Origin: Burkholderiales bacterium
Lineage (GTDB): Bacteria > Pseudomonadota > Gammaproteobacteria > Burkholderiales > Ga0077523
Reading direction: 5' to 3'
Length of the DNA: 64,000 nt
NCBI GenBank assembly: GCA_019747905.1
Contig: JAIEQG010000025.1
Span: 1-64,000 of the forward strand
The position numbers were made by a program, and so were the translations under genes. The first letter of the stretch is position 1. Each line of letters starts with the position of its first letter. The notes below the pieces were generated by a model that did not search any database, was not told where the DNA came from, and was given only the letters and a program-made list of their open reading frames with translations. Below, piece after piece: positions 1-9,494 of this stretch.

Positions 1-1563
1 TTGCACACCACCCAGCAGACGTATGCCACCCGTGCGGACTTCCTGACGGAAATGGTCAGGCAGGCCATGTACGAGCGTTATCGCGACGAGGCTTACTCGG
101 CAGGCTTCCGGGTGATCACCACGATCAAGCGCGCTCACCAGAACGCGGCCTATGCGGCCGTGCGGCGCGGCGTGCTCGAGTACGACCGCCGCCACGGCTA
201 CCGGGGTGCCGAAGGCTATGCCCAGCTGCCGCCGCAGCCCTCGGACGAAACGCTCGAGGACCTGCTCGCCGAAGAGATGGAGAGCGACGACATCCTGCCG
301 GCCCTGGTGCTGGCGATCGACCAGAAAGCCGCCCAGCTCCACGTGAAGGGGTTGGGCAAAGTCGAGGTGAATGCCGAGGGCCTCAAGTTCGCCCAGCGCA
401 TGATCGGGGACAAGGCCCCGGCCAATCGGCGCCTGCGCGCCGGCGCCCTGGTCCGGGCCCAGAAGGACGCCAGCGCAGGCTGGCAGATCGTGCAGATTCC
501 CCAGGTGGAATCCGGTTTCCTCGCCCTGGACAACAGGACCGGGGCGGTGCAGGCACTGGTGGGTGGCTTCGACTTCAACCGCAACAAGTTCAACCACGTG
601 ACGCAGGCCTATCGCCAGCCGGGGTCGAGCTTCAAGCCGTTCGTGTACTCCGCGGCGCTGGAGAAGGGCTTCACCCCTGCGACCATCATCAACGACGCGC
701 CGCTCTCCTTCGATGCGACGGAGACCGGGTCGGCGGTCTGGGAGCCGAAGAACTTCGACGCCACGTTCGAAGGTCCGATGCGCATGCGGGTCGCGCTGAC
801 GAAATCCAAGAACCTCGTGTCGATCCGCATCCTTCAGGCGATCGGCCCGCAGTACGCGCAGGATTACGTGACGCGATTCGGCTTCGACCCGAAGCTGGTG
901 CCGCCCTACCTCACCATGGCTTTGGGTGCCGGCTCAGCCACGTTGTGGCAGGTCGCAACTGGGTATGCGGTCTTTGCCAATGGCGGCTATCGGCTGAGCC
1001 CCTATTTCATCGACCGCATCGACGATTCAAACGGGACGACACTTGCCCGCACCAAGTTCGTGACGGTCCCGGAAACCGCGCCGCGCGTGATCGATCAGCG
1101 CAATGCCTTCCTGATGACCAACATGATGCAGGACGTGATTCGAGGCGGCACCGGCGCGCGCGCCCTCGCCCTGGGCCGTTCCGACCTCGCGGGCAAGACC
1201 GGCACCACCAACGAGCAGATGGACGCGTGGTTCGCGGGCTTCAACCCGAAACTCACGGCGGTGGCCTGGATGGGTTTCGACACCCCGCGATCCCTGGGCA
1301 ACGGCGAGACCGGCGCCCAGGCGGCTTTGCCGATCTGGATGTCCTACATGGGAATAGCGCTGAAGGACGCCCCGGACGAGCCGCCCTCGGCGCCGGAGGG
1401 CGTGGTTGCCGCCGCCATCAATCCGGACACCGGTCTGCGCGACAATCAGGCACCGAACCGGATGGTCGAGTACTTCTATCATGAGAACATGCCGCCCGAA
1501 GACGATGACGGTGCGGTGAATCCGACCGGACGCAAGGACGACGTAGACGACCAGATCTACTAG
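1..1563 (+). CDS. mrcA: Penicillin-binding protein 1A, C-terminal part (5' end outside window)
   Basis: Bifunctional class A penicillin-binding protein that polymerises and cross-links peptidoglycan at the inner membrane; 520 residues are visible and the transglycosylase domain lies upstream of the window. An OB-like insertion spans roughly residues 95-170, followed by the transpeptidase domain. The three penicilloyl-transferase motifs are present: SSFK with catalytic Ser209 and Lys212, SKN at 269-271, and KTGTT from Lys399. The tail after residue 490 is acidic. The stop codon at 1561 is followed at once by a spacer repeat and a co-oriented gene. The reading frame is open from base 1, so no start can be assigned. 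Identification is firm from motif order and spacing. Confidence 0.96.
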   Translation: MHTTQQTYATRADFLTEMVRQAMYERYRDEAYSAGFRVITTIKRAHQNAAYAAVRRGVLEYDRRHGYRGAEGYAQLPPQPSDETLEDLLAEEMESDDILPALVLAIDQKAAQLHVKGLGKVEVNAEGLKFAQRMIGDKAPANRRLRAGALVRAQKDASAGWQIVQIPQVESGFLALDNRTGAVQALVGGFDFNRNKFNHVTQAYRQPGSSFKPFVYSAALEKGFTPATIINDAPLSFDATETGSAVWEPKNFDATFEGPMRMRVALTKSKNLVSIRILQAIGPQYAQDYVTRFGFDPKLVPPYLTMALGAGSATLWQVATGYAVFANGGYRLSPYFIDRIDDSNGTTLARTKFVTVPETAPRVIDQRNAFLMTNMMQDVIRGGTGARALALGRSDLAGKTGTTNEQMDAWFAGFNPKLTAVAWMGFDTPRSLGNGETGAQAALPIWMSYMGIALKDAPDEPPSAPEGVVAAAINPDTGLRDNQAPNRMVEYFYHENMPPEDDDGAVNPTGRKDDVDDQIY

Positions 1564-1565
1564 GG

Positions 1566-1734
1566 CGAAGAATGAAACGTCCCCCAAGCTCCCGATGGTC
1601 GCTGCCCACCGACGGGGTCCGTCAGTCCCTTGGCGCGGCCCGGCGGCACACACCTCACTGTTTATTGCGAGAAGGCCCGTGCGACCCGGCTACGCCGGCC
1701 GCTGGCCCATCGCGGCAGCGAACATCGCACTGAC
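1566..1734 (+). repeat. Spacer repeat R2, copy 1 (directly before a start codon)
   Basis: A GC-rich stretch of about 169 bases that fills the spacer between the PBP1A stop codon and the next gene's ATG. It matches 36473-36639 read on the minus strand over its full length: both begin AGAATGAAACG, share TTGCGAGAAGG in the middle and end GAACATCG(C/T)ACTGAC. Its frame is open and in phase with the downstream gene, so automatic gene calling could extend that gene into the repeat. It resembles the interspersed repeats common in Burkholderiales spacers. Confidence 0.8.
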
Positions 1735-2358
1735 ATGCCACGAGATCAAGCCGCCGGTCGCCAGATGCGCACGCGCATCGCCCACCTCGCCGCCCGCCTC
1801 ATGGCCCAGGACGGCATCGACGATTTCGCCCTGGCCAAACGCAAGGCCGCCCGCCAGGTCGGCGCACCCGACACCCGCAACCTTCCCGACAACGAAGAGG
1901 TCGAGGAGGCGCTGCGGACCTATCAGCAGATCTACCAGGCGGAGGAACAGGCCGAGCGCATGGTCGAGCTGCGTCGCGCGGCGCTCGACATGATGGACGC
2001 GCTATCGGCGTTCGATCCGCACCTGGTCGGCTCGGTGCTGTCGGGCAGTGCCGGGCGCTATGCGGAGATCGACCTGCACCTCTTCACCGACAGTGCGAAA
2101 GAGGTCGAGCTGTTCCTAATCAATCGTGGCATTCCGTTCCGGACCCGCGAAACGCGCTACTGGTCGGGGGATGAGCCGCGCCAGGCGCCGAGCTACGAGT
2201 TCGAGACCGATACGGCCCGCTTCAACGTCTCGGTGTTCGAAGTACGCGACCTGCGCCAGCCGCTGCGAGCGACCCAGGAAGGCCGCCCGATCGAGCGGGC
2301 GCGCCGCGGCTGGCTCGCAAACCAGCTAGGCTCGGCGGACGCCGCCCGTCCCCGCTAA
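1735..2358 (+). CDS. Nucleotidyltransferase-like protein of unknown function
   Basis: A 207-residue protein of which I recognise only a nucleotidyltransferase-like core. The helical N-terminal half contains the charged run EEQAERMVELRR. It is followed by GSVLSGSAGRYAEIDLHLF, which resembles the glycine-serine loop and acidic metal-binding strand of the DNA polymerase beta-like nucleotidyltransferase fold. The second acidic strand may lie in FETDTARFNVSVF. Reaction and substrate are unknown. The start at 1735 excludes the repeat upstream; ATG 1765 is an alternative. It is co-oriented with PBP1A and with the PilZ gene downstream. The fold is inference from a short motif. Confidence 0.6.
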   Translation: MPRDQAAGRQMRTRIAHLAARLMAQDGIDDFALAKRKAARQVGAPDTRNLPDNEEVEEALRTYQQIYQAEEQAERMVELRRAALDMMDALSAFDPHLVGSVLSGSAGRYAEIDLHLFTDSAKEVELFLINRGIPFRTRETRYWSGDEPRQAPSYEFETDTARFNVSVFEVRDLRQPLRATQEGRPIERARRGWLANQLGSADAARPR

Positions 2359-2424
2359 AGTTTCTCCCTCACCCGCCGCAACTTCATCCCGGGGCTGGCA
2401 CACCGCCCGCTTTATTCGGCTTCC

Positions 2425-3186
2425 ATGGAATCCCCTGGCACCTCCAACCGCGGCGTCGCAAGCGACGAAGACGATGACCGCTTCCTCATCCGTTCGCGCG
2501 TCGAGGTAGCGTTCATCCTGAAGGCGGTGATGCAGGCCGGGGAGATCGTCACCGCCTACTTCCACGACGGCAAGGATTTCGCGATCACGGCACTGCTTGC
2601 CGTCGACGGCAATGCCGGCTTCGTCATCCTGGATGCCAGCAAGGAACTTGCGGCCAACCGGCGCCTGCTCAGCAGCGACCGCATCTCGTTCGTAACCAGT
2701 CAGGATCGGGTCAAGATCCAGTTCGAGGTGGGCAGCGTCACGGCGATCGAGTTCGAGAACCGGCCGGCGTTGCGCATCGCACTGCCGCAGTCGCTGCTCA
2801 AGTTCCAGCGGCGCGAGTACTACCGCGTCGAAACACCCGTGGCGAAACCGTTGAAATGCGTGGTGGCTCAGCCCGATGCGCCGTCGCTCACGTTGACGGT
2901 GGTCGACATCAGCCTGGGCGGCGTGTGCGTGACCGGCTATCCGGAAGCAGTGAAGTTCGAGCCCGGCACGACTTTCGAGCAATGCCGGATCGATCTGCCG
3001 GAAGTGGGCATGCTCACCACCACGCTGCAGGTACGGAACACCTTCGAGGTGCCGTTGCGCAACGGCATGGTCAATCGGCGCGCGGGCTGCATGTTCTTCA
3101 AGCTGCCGCCTGCCTCCGAGGCGATGGTCCAGCGCTACATCATCCGCCTCGAACGGGACCGCCGGGCCAAGCTTACCGACCGTTGA
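2425..3186 (+). CDS. ycgR: YcgR-type cyclic-di-GMP binding flagellar brake protein
   Basis: A 253-residue cytoplasmic protein with the two-domain layout of YcgR: an N-terminal PilZN/YcgR domain (about residues 20-125) and a C-terminal PilZ domain (about 130-245). Both c-di-GMP binding motifs of PilZ are visible, RREYYR near residue 131 and DISLGG near 165. In the family, c-di-GMP-bound YcgR interacts with flagellar motor proteins and slows swimming. No flagellar gene is in the window, so the target here is inferred. The gene is convergent with hemB across a repeat array. Confidence 0.87.
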   Translation: MESPGTSNRGVASDEDDDRFLIRSRVEVAFILKAVMQAGEIVTAYFHDGKDFAITALLAVDGNAGFVILDASKELAANRRLLSSDRISFVTSQDRVKIQFEVGSVTAIEFENRPALRIALPQSLLKFQRREYYRVETPVAKPLKCVVAQPDAPSLTLTVVDISLGGVCVTGYPEAVKFEPGTTFEQCRIDLPEVGMLTTTLQVRNTFEVPLRNGMVNRRAGCMFFKLPPASEAMVQRYIIRLERDRRAKLTDR

Positions 3187-3457
3187 CTCGCGCCAGCCCG
3201 CCAGCGGGCTGGCCCCGTCGGGGGGACGACGTCACCTCAGCCCGCGCCGGGCTGGCCCCCTTGGGGGAATGGCCGCGGGCCCGTCGGGGGGGGGGGACGT
3301 CAACGCAGCCCGCGCCGGACCGTCCCAAGCGGGCTGGCCCCCTCGGGGGGAGGGGCCGCAGGCCCTTCGGGGGGGACGTCAGCTCAGCCCGCGCCGGGCC
3401 GCCCCAAGCGGGCTGGCCCCCTTGGGGGGAGGGGCCGTAGGCCCATCGGGGGGGACG

Positions 3458-3460
<3 letters not shown>
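3187..3460. repeat. Spacer repeat R1, tandem array
   Basis: This block lies between the convergent ycgR and hemB genes and holds three tandem, imperfect copies of a GC-rich unit. Each unit is bounded by GACGTCA, seen near 3228, 3297, 3376 and 3454, giving periods of about 68, 79 and 78 bases. Each carries a CCCGC...GCGGG type inverted repeat and long G and C runs around GGCTGGCCCCCT. The last GACGTCA includes the hemB stop codon. Related single copies occur at 21000-21164, 39070-39156 and 54309-54415. No coding function is apparent. Confidence 0.85.
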
Positions 3461-4624
<1,164 letters not shown>

Positions 4625-4642
<18 letters not shown>

Positions 4643-5281
4643 TATTCTTTCCGGCAGGTCGAGCCATTGCGCCAGAACCACCTCGACCTCCCGGATGCCG
4701 GTGCGTTTGAGGCTGGAAAACAGCTGCGCGGTGCAAGACGGGCCTGCGGTACGCACTGCCGCGCGGACCTCGGTCAGTGTCTCCGCCGCCTCCCGCCGCG
4801 ACAGCTTGTCGGCCTTGGTGAGGAGGATATGCACGGGCTTGCCCGTGGGCAAGAACCAGTCGAGCAACTGCTGATCGAGCGGTGTCAGCGGATGGCGCGC
4901 ATCCATGATCACGATCAGCCCGCGCAGTGCCCGGCGCTCCATGAGATAGGCAGCCACGAACTCGCCCCAGCGGCGCCGCTCCTTCTCGGGCACTTCGGCA
5001 TAGCCGTACCCCGGCAGATCGACGAGGTAGCGCTCCTCGCCCAACCCGAAGAAGTTGATGAGCTGGGTGCGACCCGGCGTCTTGCTCGCGAATGCGAGGC
5101 GCGTATGCCCCGTGATCGTGTTGATCGCGCTCGACTTGCCAGCGTTCGAACGCCCGGCGAATGCGACCTCCCAGCCGCCGTCAGGGATCAGTTCCTTGCG
5201 GTCGTGCGCGCTAGCGACATAGACCGCGCGATTGAAGGCGCTCACGAAGCTGTCCCCAAGGTGCGGCTGGCCGAGCTGCAT
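4625..5281 (-). CDS. engB: Ribosome biogenesis GTPase EngB (YihA/YsxC)
   Basis: A 218-residue Era-like GTPase needed for large ribosomal subunit assembly. The G motifs are all present: G1 GRSNAGKSS at 43-51, G2 threonine in TPGRTQ, G3 DLPGYGYA, G4 TKAD and G5 FSSLKRTG. The N-terminal extension and length are usual for the family. The start is the ATG at 5281; the gene is divergent from cytochrome c4, as in other proteobacteria. Its 3' end overlaps the terminator of the small RNA candidate, so the two units converge. Confidence 0.97.
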
Positions 5282-5406
5282 GCAAATCGGCTAAACTGCG
5301 CTTTGTTTCTGATTATCTGCGCATTTATGTACTGCACCGAAGATCGCTGACGGTGCCGTCGCGCACAGGCCGCGCGCTGTTCGCGCAACCAGTCGAGGAG
5401 TCGTAC

Positions 5407-6024
5407 ATGTTCAGTTTCAAGTCGGCCGCGATCATCGTCGGCCTGATGACCGCCGCATCCGCCCATGCCGAGTCGACGCAGCACGGTGACCCCGCCAAGG
5501 GCCAGGCGCTCGCTGCAGTCTGCGGCGCCTGCCACGGAACGGACGGGAACAGCGCGATCGGCATGAATCCCAGCCTGGCCCAGCAGCACCCGGCATACAT
5601 CGCGAAGCAGCTCGAGAACTTCAAGAGCGGCGCCCGGACCAACGCCATCATGGCTCCCATGGCGGCCAACCTGTCGCCGGAGGACATGAAGAACCTCGGT
5701 GCCTATTTCGGTGCGCAGAAATTGCGACCGGCCGCCGCGAAGGATCGCGATCTGGTCACGCTGGGGCAGAAGCTGTATCGCGCGGGCGATGCGGAGCGCG
5801 GCTTGCCCGCCTGTGCCGCCTGTCATTCGCCCACGGGTGCTGGCATCCCCTCGCAGTATCCGCGCCTCGGTGGTCAGCATCCGGAGTACACCGTCGCGCA
5901 GCTCAAGGCATTCCGCGCCGGCGAACGGGCCAACGACCCGAACAGCATGATGCGCAGCATCGCCGCCAAGATGACCGACCGCGAGATCGCTGCGCTCGCC
6001 GAGTACTCCGCCGGCCTGCGTTGA
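5407..6024 (+). CDS. Periplasmic di-haem cytochrome c4
   Basis: A 205-residue precursor with a Sec signal peptide (about residues 1-20, cleavage after SAHA). It has two cytochrome c domains, each with a CxxCH haem site: CGACH at 39-43 and CAACH at 136-140. The internal duplication is the mark of cytochrome c4, which passes electrons from the bc1 complex to terminal oxidases or peroxidases. The ATG at 5407 follows GAGGAG at 5395-5400, a good ribosome binding site. The gene is divergent from engB, a common betaproteobacterial pairing, and converges on hemL with an 8-base gap. Confidence 0.95.
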   Translation: MFSFKSAAIIVGLMTAASAHAESTQHGDPAKGQALAAVCGACHGTDGNSAIGMNPSLAQQHPAYIAKQLENFKSGARTNAIMAPMAANLSPEDMKNLGAYFGAQKLRPAAAKDRDLVTLGQKLYRAGDAERGLPACAACHSPTGAGIPSQYPRLGGQHPEYTVAQLKAFRAGERANDPNSMMRSIAAKMTDREIAALAEYSAGLR

Positions 6025-6032
6025 CCGGCGGC

Positions 6033-7319
6033 TCACGCCGCCAACTGCCTGAACGCATCGTTGGCCGCAGCGATCGTCGCGGCAATTTCCTCGGCGCCGT
6101 GCGCCGAGGAAACGAAGCCAGCTTCGAACGCCGACGGCGCGAGGTATACGCCGCGTTCGAGCATCAGGTGGAAGAAGCGGTTGAACTGTTCCTTGCTGCT
6201 CGACATCACTTCCGCATAGCTCGTCGGTGCGGCTGCGCGGAAAAACAGGCCGAACATGCCGCCCACGCACGCGCCCGAAAACGCAACCCCGTTTGACCTG
6301 GCCGCGCTCACGAGTCCGTCGACCAGCTGGCTGGTCGAGGCACTCAAGCGGTCGAAGAAGCCCGGCGCCTGCACCAGCTTGAGCGTGGCAAGGCCCGCGG
6401 CCACGGCCACCGGATTGCCCGACAGCGTCCCGGCCTGATACACCGGCCCGAGCGGCGCCAGCTTCTCCATGATTTCGCGCCGGCCGCCGAATGCGCCGAG
6501 CGGCATGCCGCCGCCCACCACCTTGCCGAGCGTGGTGAGATCGGGCTCGATGCCGAACAGCCCTTGCGCGCCCTTCGGGCCGACGCGAAACCCCGTCATG
6601 ACCTCGTCAAAGATCAGCACCGCACCGTGCTTGCGCGTGAGCGAGCGCAGCGCGTCGAGAAACGCACGGCTCGGCATCACGAAGTTCATGTTGCCCACCA
6701 CCGGCTCGATGATGACCGCGGCAATCTCGCTGCCGAGTTCGGCGAAGGTGCGCTCCAGCCCGGCCACGTCGTTGTAGTCCAGCACCGTGGTGTGCTGGGT
6801 CGTCTCCGCCGGCACGCCCGCGGAGCTCGGTTGCCCGAAGGTGAGCAGACCCGAGCCGGCCTTCACCAGCAAGGCATCGGCATGGCCGTGATAGCAGCCT
6901 TCGAACTTCACGATGCGGCTGCGACCGGTGAACCCGCGTGCGACACGGATTGCGGTCATGGTCGCCTCGGTGCCCGAACTCACGAGGCGCACCATCTCGA
7001 TCGACGGCAGCAGCTCGGTGATGAGTTCGGCCATCTCCAGTTCGCGTTCGGTCGGCGCACCGAAGGACAGTCCGTCCGCCGCGGCGTCCTGCACGGCACG
7101 CACCACCTGCGGGTGCGCGTGACCGACGATCATCGGCCCCCACGACCCGACGTAGTCGATGTACTCCTTCCCGTCCGCGTCCCACACCCGGGCGCCTTTA
7201 CCGCGCACGAAGAAGCGTGGCGTGCCGCCGACGGAACGAAAGGCGCGCACGGGCGAGTTCACGCCGCCGGGAATGACGCGTTGGGATTTTTCGAACAGGG
7301 TCTCGTTACGGGAAGTCAT
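6033..7319 (-). CDS. hemL: Glutamate-1-semialdehyde 2,1-aminomutase
   Basis: PLP-dependent aminomutase that makes 5-aminolevulinate from glutamate-1-semialdehyde in the C5 pathway. It has 428 residues, the normal length. Lys266 in [18 protein letters not shown] is the PLP-binding lysine, DEVMTGFR holds the pyridine-binding aspartate, and SSGTEATM lies in the phosphate-binding region. It is probably the last gene of a thiD-thiE-hemL unit, separated from thiE by 3 bases, a grouping frequent in betaproteobacteria. Its product feeds HemB, also in this window. Confidence 0.98.
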   Translation of the reverse strand: MTSRNETLFEKSQRVIPGGVNSPVRAFRSVGGTPRFFVRGKGARVWDADGKEYIDYVGSWGPMIVGHAHPQVVRAVQDAAADGLSFGAPTERELEMAELITELLPSIEMVRLVSSGTEATMTAIRVARGFTGRSRIVKFEGCYHGHADALLVKAGSGLLTFGQPSSAGVPAETTQHTTVLDYNDVAGLERTFAELGSEIAAVIIEPVVGNMNFVMPSRAFLDALRSLTRKHGAVLIFDEVMTGFRVGPKGAQGLFGIEPDLTTLGKVVGGGMPLGAFGGRREIMEKLAPLGPVYQAGTLSGNPVAVAAGLATLKLVQAPGFFDRLSASTSQLVDGLVSAARSNGVAFSGACVGGMFGLFFRAAAPTSYAEVMSSSKEQFNRFFHLMLERGVYLAPSAFEAGFVSSAHGAEEIAATIAAANDAFRQLAA

Positions 7320-7322
7320 GGG

Positions 7323-7949
7323 TCATTCCACAGTGGCGGCACGCTCGAACAGGCGGCCATAGGCTCGAACCCGCGCGCCGATGTCGGCCGCGGAAAAGAC
7401 ATCGGTGATGACGGCGAGCGCGTCCGCGCCTGCATCGCGCAACAGCGGCGCGGTAGCGAGCGTGATGCCGCCGATCGCGACGATCGGACAATCGAGAACG
7501 GCGCGCCCGCGCGTCAGCAGATCGAGCGGCGGACGCACCGCAGCCGGTTTCACCGACGAAGCGAAGAAACTGCCGAAGGCCACGTAGTCCGCCCCTTCGG
7601 CGCGCAGGCGTTGTGCGCGCGCGAGGTCGTCGTAGCAGGAGACACCGATGATCGCGCCAGCGCCGAGCACTGCGCGCGCGGCGGCCACGGACCCGTCGTC
7701 GCGGCCCAGGTGCACGCCATCCGCCCCGCACTCTGCCGCCAGCATCGCATCGTCGTTGACGATGCACGTGGCACCGTAATGCCGGCACAGCGCCACCACC
7801 CGCGCCGTCGTGGGCGCCCGCTCCGTCGGGCCGCTCTTGCTGCGCACCTGCAGCAGGCGCAATCCGGCACCCAGCGCAGCCTCCACCTGCGCCAGCAGCG
7901 TGTCCTCCGGTCCTTCCGGGGTCAGCGCGTACAGACCTTCAACCCGCAT
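7323..7949 (-). CDS. thiE: Thiamine-phosphate synthase
   Basis: Joins HMP-pyrophosphate and thiazole phosphate to thiamine phosphate. The TIM-barrel protein has 208 residues from ATG 7949, which gives the usual N-terminus (MRVEGLYALTPE) and an 11-base overlap with thiD. An upstream start at 7970 would add seven residues and is less likely. Seen motifs are LLQVRSK, the metal-site segment IVNDDAMLAAECGADGVHLG, and the phosphate-binding VAIGGIT. It lies between thiD and hemL in one unit, so the two consecutive thiamine steps are co-transcribed. Confidence 0.96.
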   Translation of the reverse strand: MRVEGLYALTPEGPEDTLLAQVEAALGAGLRLLQVRSKSGPTERAPTTARVVALCRHYGATCIVNDDAMLAAECGADGVHLGRDDGSVAAARAVLGAGAIIGVSCYDDLARAQRLRAEGADYVAFGSFFASSVKPAAVRPPLDLLTRGRAVLDCPIVAIGGITLATAPLLRDAGADALAVITDVFSAADIGARVRAYGRLFERAATVE

Positions 7950-8769
7950 CGTCGTCGCGCTCCTCGTCACGCGCCCAGAACAGGCGATCGGGCAGCTGAT
8001 GCCCCATTCCCGGTCGGTAGGCGAACTTGAGCGCCTGCCACGTGTACTCCTGCGCGTCGCGCACCGCTTCGGGCATCGGCAAGCCGTTGGCGATGGTAGC
8101 CGCGAGCGCCGCCGCGAGCGTGCTGCCGGCGCCGTGGAACTTTCCCGGCAGCCGTTGCCAATCGTCCGAGCGCACCACGCCGTCGGCCGAGTGCAGGACG
8201 TTCACCACTTGCGGCGTATTGTCGTGCGTACCGCTCAGCAGCACGTACTGGCAGCCGAAATCGAGAATGCGGCGCGCACATTCGGCCGGCGTCGGATCGT
8301 CCGAGTCGTCGTCCGGGTCCTGCGCCAGCCGTCGCGCCTCGAGACCGTTCGGCGTGATGACGGTGGTCTGCGGTATCAGGAGTTCGCGCATGGCAGCCAC
8401 CATGTCGTCGGTCGCGAGCTCGTCGCCACGGCCTGAAATCATCACCGGATCGAGCACCAGCGGGATGTCGGGGTAGTCCGAGACCACCTCGGCGATGGCC
8501 GTGATGGCCTCGACGCTGCCCAGGAGGCCGATCTTGAACGCCGTGACGGGCATGTCCTCGAGGAGGCAGCGCGCCTGGCCGGCGACCCAGTCGGCGTCGA
8601 GCGCCATGACGTCTTCCACGCCGGAGGTGTCCTGGATGGTGACGGCGGTGATGACCGACAGTGCATGGCAGCCCATGGAACTCAGCGTGAGCATGTCTGC
8701 CTGGACGCCCGAGCCTCCGCTCGGATCCGTTGCCGCGAATGTCAGGACGATCGGTGGTGCGGAGATCAT
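7939..8769 (-). CDS. thiD: Hydroxymethylpyrimidine/phosphomethylpyrimidine kinase
   Basis: Phosphorylates HMP and then HMP-phosphate, giving the pyrimidine substrate of ThiE. It is a 276-residue ribokinase-fold protein. Visible features are the N-terminal ATDPSGGSGVQAD substrate loop, VLDPVMISGRGDEL, TPNGLEA and the C-terminal GAGSTLAAALAA anion-hole region (usually G-[ST]-G-[CD]). It is the first gene of the thiD-thiE-hemL unit, divergent from rubredoxin. The acidic stretch DPDDDSDD near residue 155 is unusual but lies in a variable loop. Confidence 0.95.
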   Translation of the reverse strand: MISAPPIVLTFAATDPSGGSGVQADMLTLSSMGCHALSVITAVTIQDTSGVEDVMALDADWVAGQARCLLEDMPVTAFKIGLLGSVEAITAIAEVVSDYPDIPLVLDPVMISGRGDELATDDMVAAMRELLIPQTTVITPNGLEARRLAQDPDDDSDDPTPAECARRILDFGCQYVLLSGTHDNTPQVVNVLHSADGVVRSDDWQRLPGKFHGAGSTLAAALAATIANGLPMPEAVRDAQEYTWQALKFAYRPGMGHQLPDRLFWARDEERDDDAG

Positions 8770-8790
8770 GTGGCGGCGCGGCGGTTTGCC

Positions 8791-8798
8791 TATAAAAT
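8791..8798 (+). promoter_or_regulatory. Likely -10 element for the rubredoxin gene
   Basis: TATAAAAT lies in the short divergent spacer between thiD and the rubredoxin gene, 37 bases before the rubredoxin ATG. It is a close match to the sigma-70 -10 consensus in a GC-rich genome. No clear -35 hexamer is seen. The AT-rich stretch may also serve the divergent thiD promoter. Confidence 0.5.
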
Positions 8799-8834
8799 GA
8801 AATTTTAGCCGAAACCCCCTTGCCCATTCTTCAT

Positions 8835-9020
8835 ATGTCCGACGACGCAGCGCCTTATCGAACCTTCATGTGTCTCATCTGCGGCTTCATCTACGACGAA
8901 GCCGCGGGCCTTCCCGAAGAGGGCATCCCTGCGGGCACCCGCTGGGAAGACGTTCCGATGAACTGGGTCTGTCCCGAATGCGGTGCGCGCAAGGACGACT
9001 TCGAATTGGTGGAGATTTGA
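8835..9020 (+). CDS. rubA: Rubredoxin
   Basis: A 61-residue one-iron electron carrier. The four iron ligands are Cys13 and Cys16 (CLICG) and Cys46 and Cys49 (CPECG). The core aromatic residues Tyr20 and Trp45 (with Trp37) sit where expected. I take ATG 8835 as the start; a TTG at 8820 would add five residues. In betaproteobacteria this gene is often divergent from thiD, as here. The redox partner cannot be told from the sequence; proposed roles include alkane hydroxylase or oxidative-stress electron transfer. Confidence 0.96.
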   Translation: MSDDAAPYRTFMCLICGFIYDEAAGLPEEGIPAGTRWEDVPMNWVCPECGARKDDFELVEI

Positions 9021-9042
9021 GAGGGCAGCAACCGTGGGGAGT

Positions 9043-9078
9043 CAGCGGCCGGCGCAGCCGGGGCGCACAGACTCTCGA
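9043..9078 (-). repeat. Short fragment of spacer repeat R2
   Basis: A fragment of about 36 bases in the spacer between rubredoxin and gloA. It matches the part of the 36473-36639 repeat around CAGCGGCCGGCGCAGCCGGG and continues with GCGCAC(A/G)GAC. It lies in the same plus-strand sense as that copy, so it is inverted relative to the copy at 1566. Only this fragment is recognisable. Confidence 0.55.
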
Positions 9079-9104
9079 ACCTCAAGTGAACCAGTGAGTT
9101 GACC

Positions 9105-9494
9105 ATGCGAATCCTTCACACCATGCTCCGGGTGGGCGATCTCGATCGCTCCATCGATTTCTACACCAACGTGCTGGGCATGAAAGTCCTGCGCCGCAAG
9201 GACTATCCCGACGGCCGCTTCACGCTCGCCTTCGTGGGCTATGGCGACGAGAGCGAGGAGGCCGTGCTGGAGCTCACCCACAACTGGGATACCAAGAGCT
9301 ACGAGATCGGCACCGGCTACGGCCATGTGGCGCTTGAAGTGGACGACGCCTACAAGGCCTGTGCGGACACGAAGCAGCGCGGCGGCCGCGTCACCCGCGA
9401 GGCCGGACCGATGAAGCACGGGACCACGGTCATCGCCTTCGTCGAAGACCCGGACGGCTACAAGATCGAGTTCATCCAGAAGAAGGCTGCGTAG
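9105..9494 (+). CDS. gloA: Lactoylglutathione lyase (glyoxalase I)
   Basis: Isomerises the hemithioacetal of methylglyoxal and glutathione to S-lactoylglutathione, detoxifying methylglyoxal. The 129-residue protein has the E. coli-like short form. The four metal ligands are exactly placed: His5, Glu56, His74 and Glu122, indicating the nickel-dependent class. ATG 9105 gives the canonical [10 protein letters not shown] start, and a TTG six bases upstream is rejected. It is convergent with rsmA, and the two coding regions overlap by 23 bases at their 3' ends. Confidence 0.97.
   Translation: MRILHTMLRVGDLDRSIDFYTNVLGMKVLRRKDYPDGRFTLAFVGYGDESEEAVLELTHNWDTKSYEIGTGYGHVALEVDDAYKACADTKQRGGRVTREAGPMKHGTTVIAFVEDPDGYKIEFIQKKAA

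Noticed and set aside
1630-1734. N-terminal extension of the nucleotidyltransferase-like protein through the repeat
   Set aside because: The same peptide sequence appears in front of ubiD, which has a well-known N-terminus. It is repeat translation, not protein.
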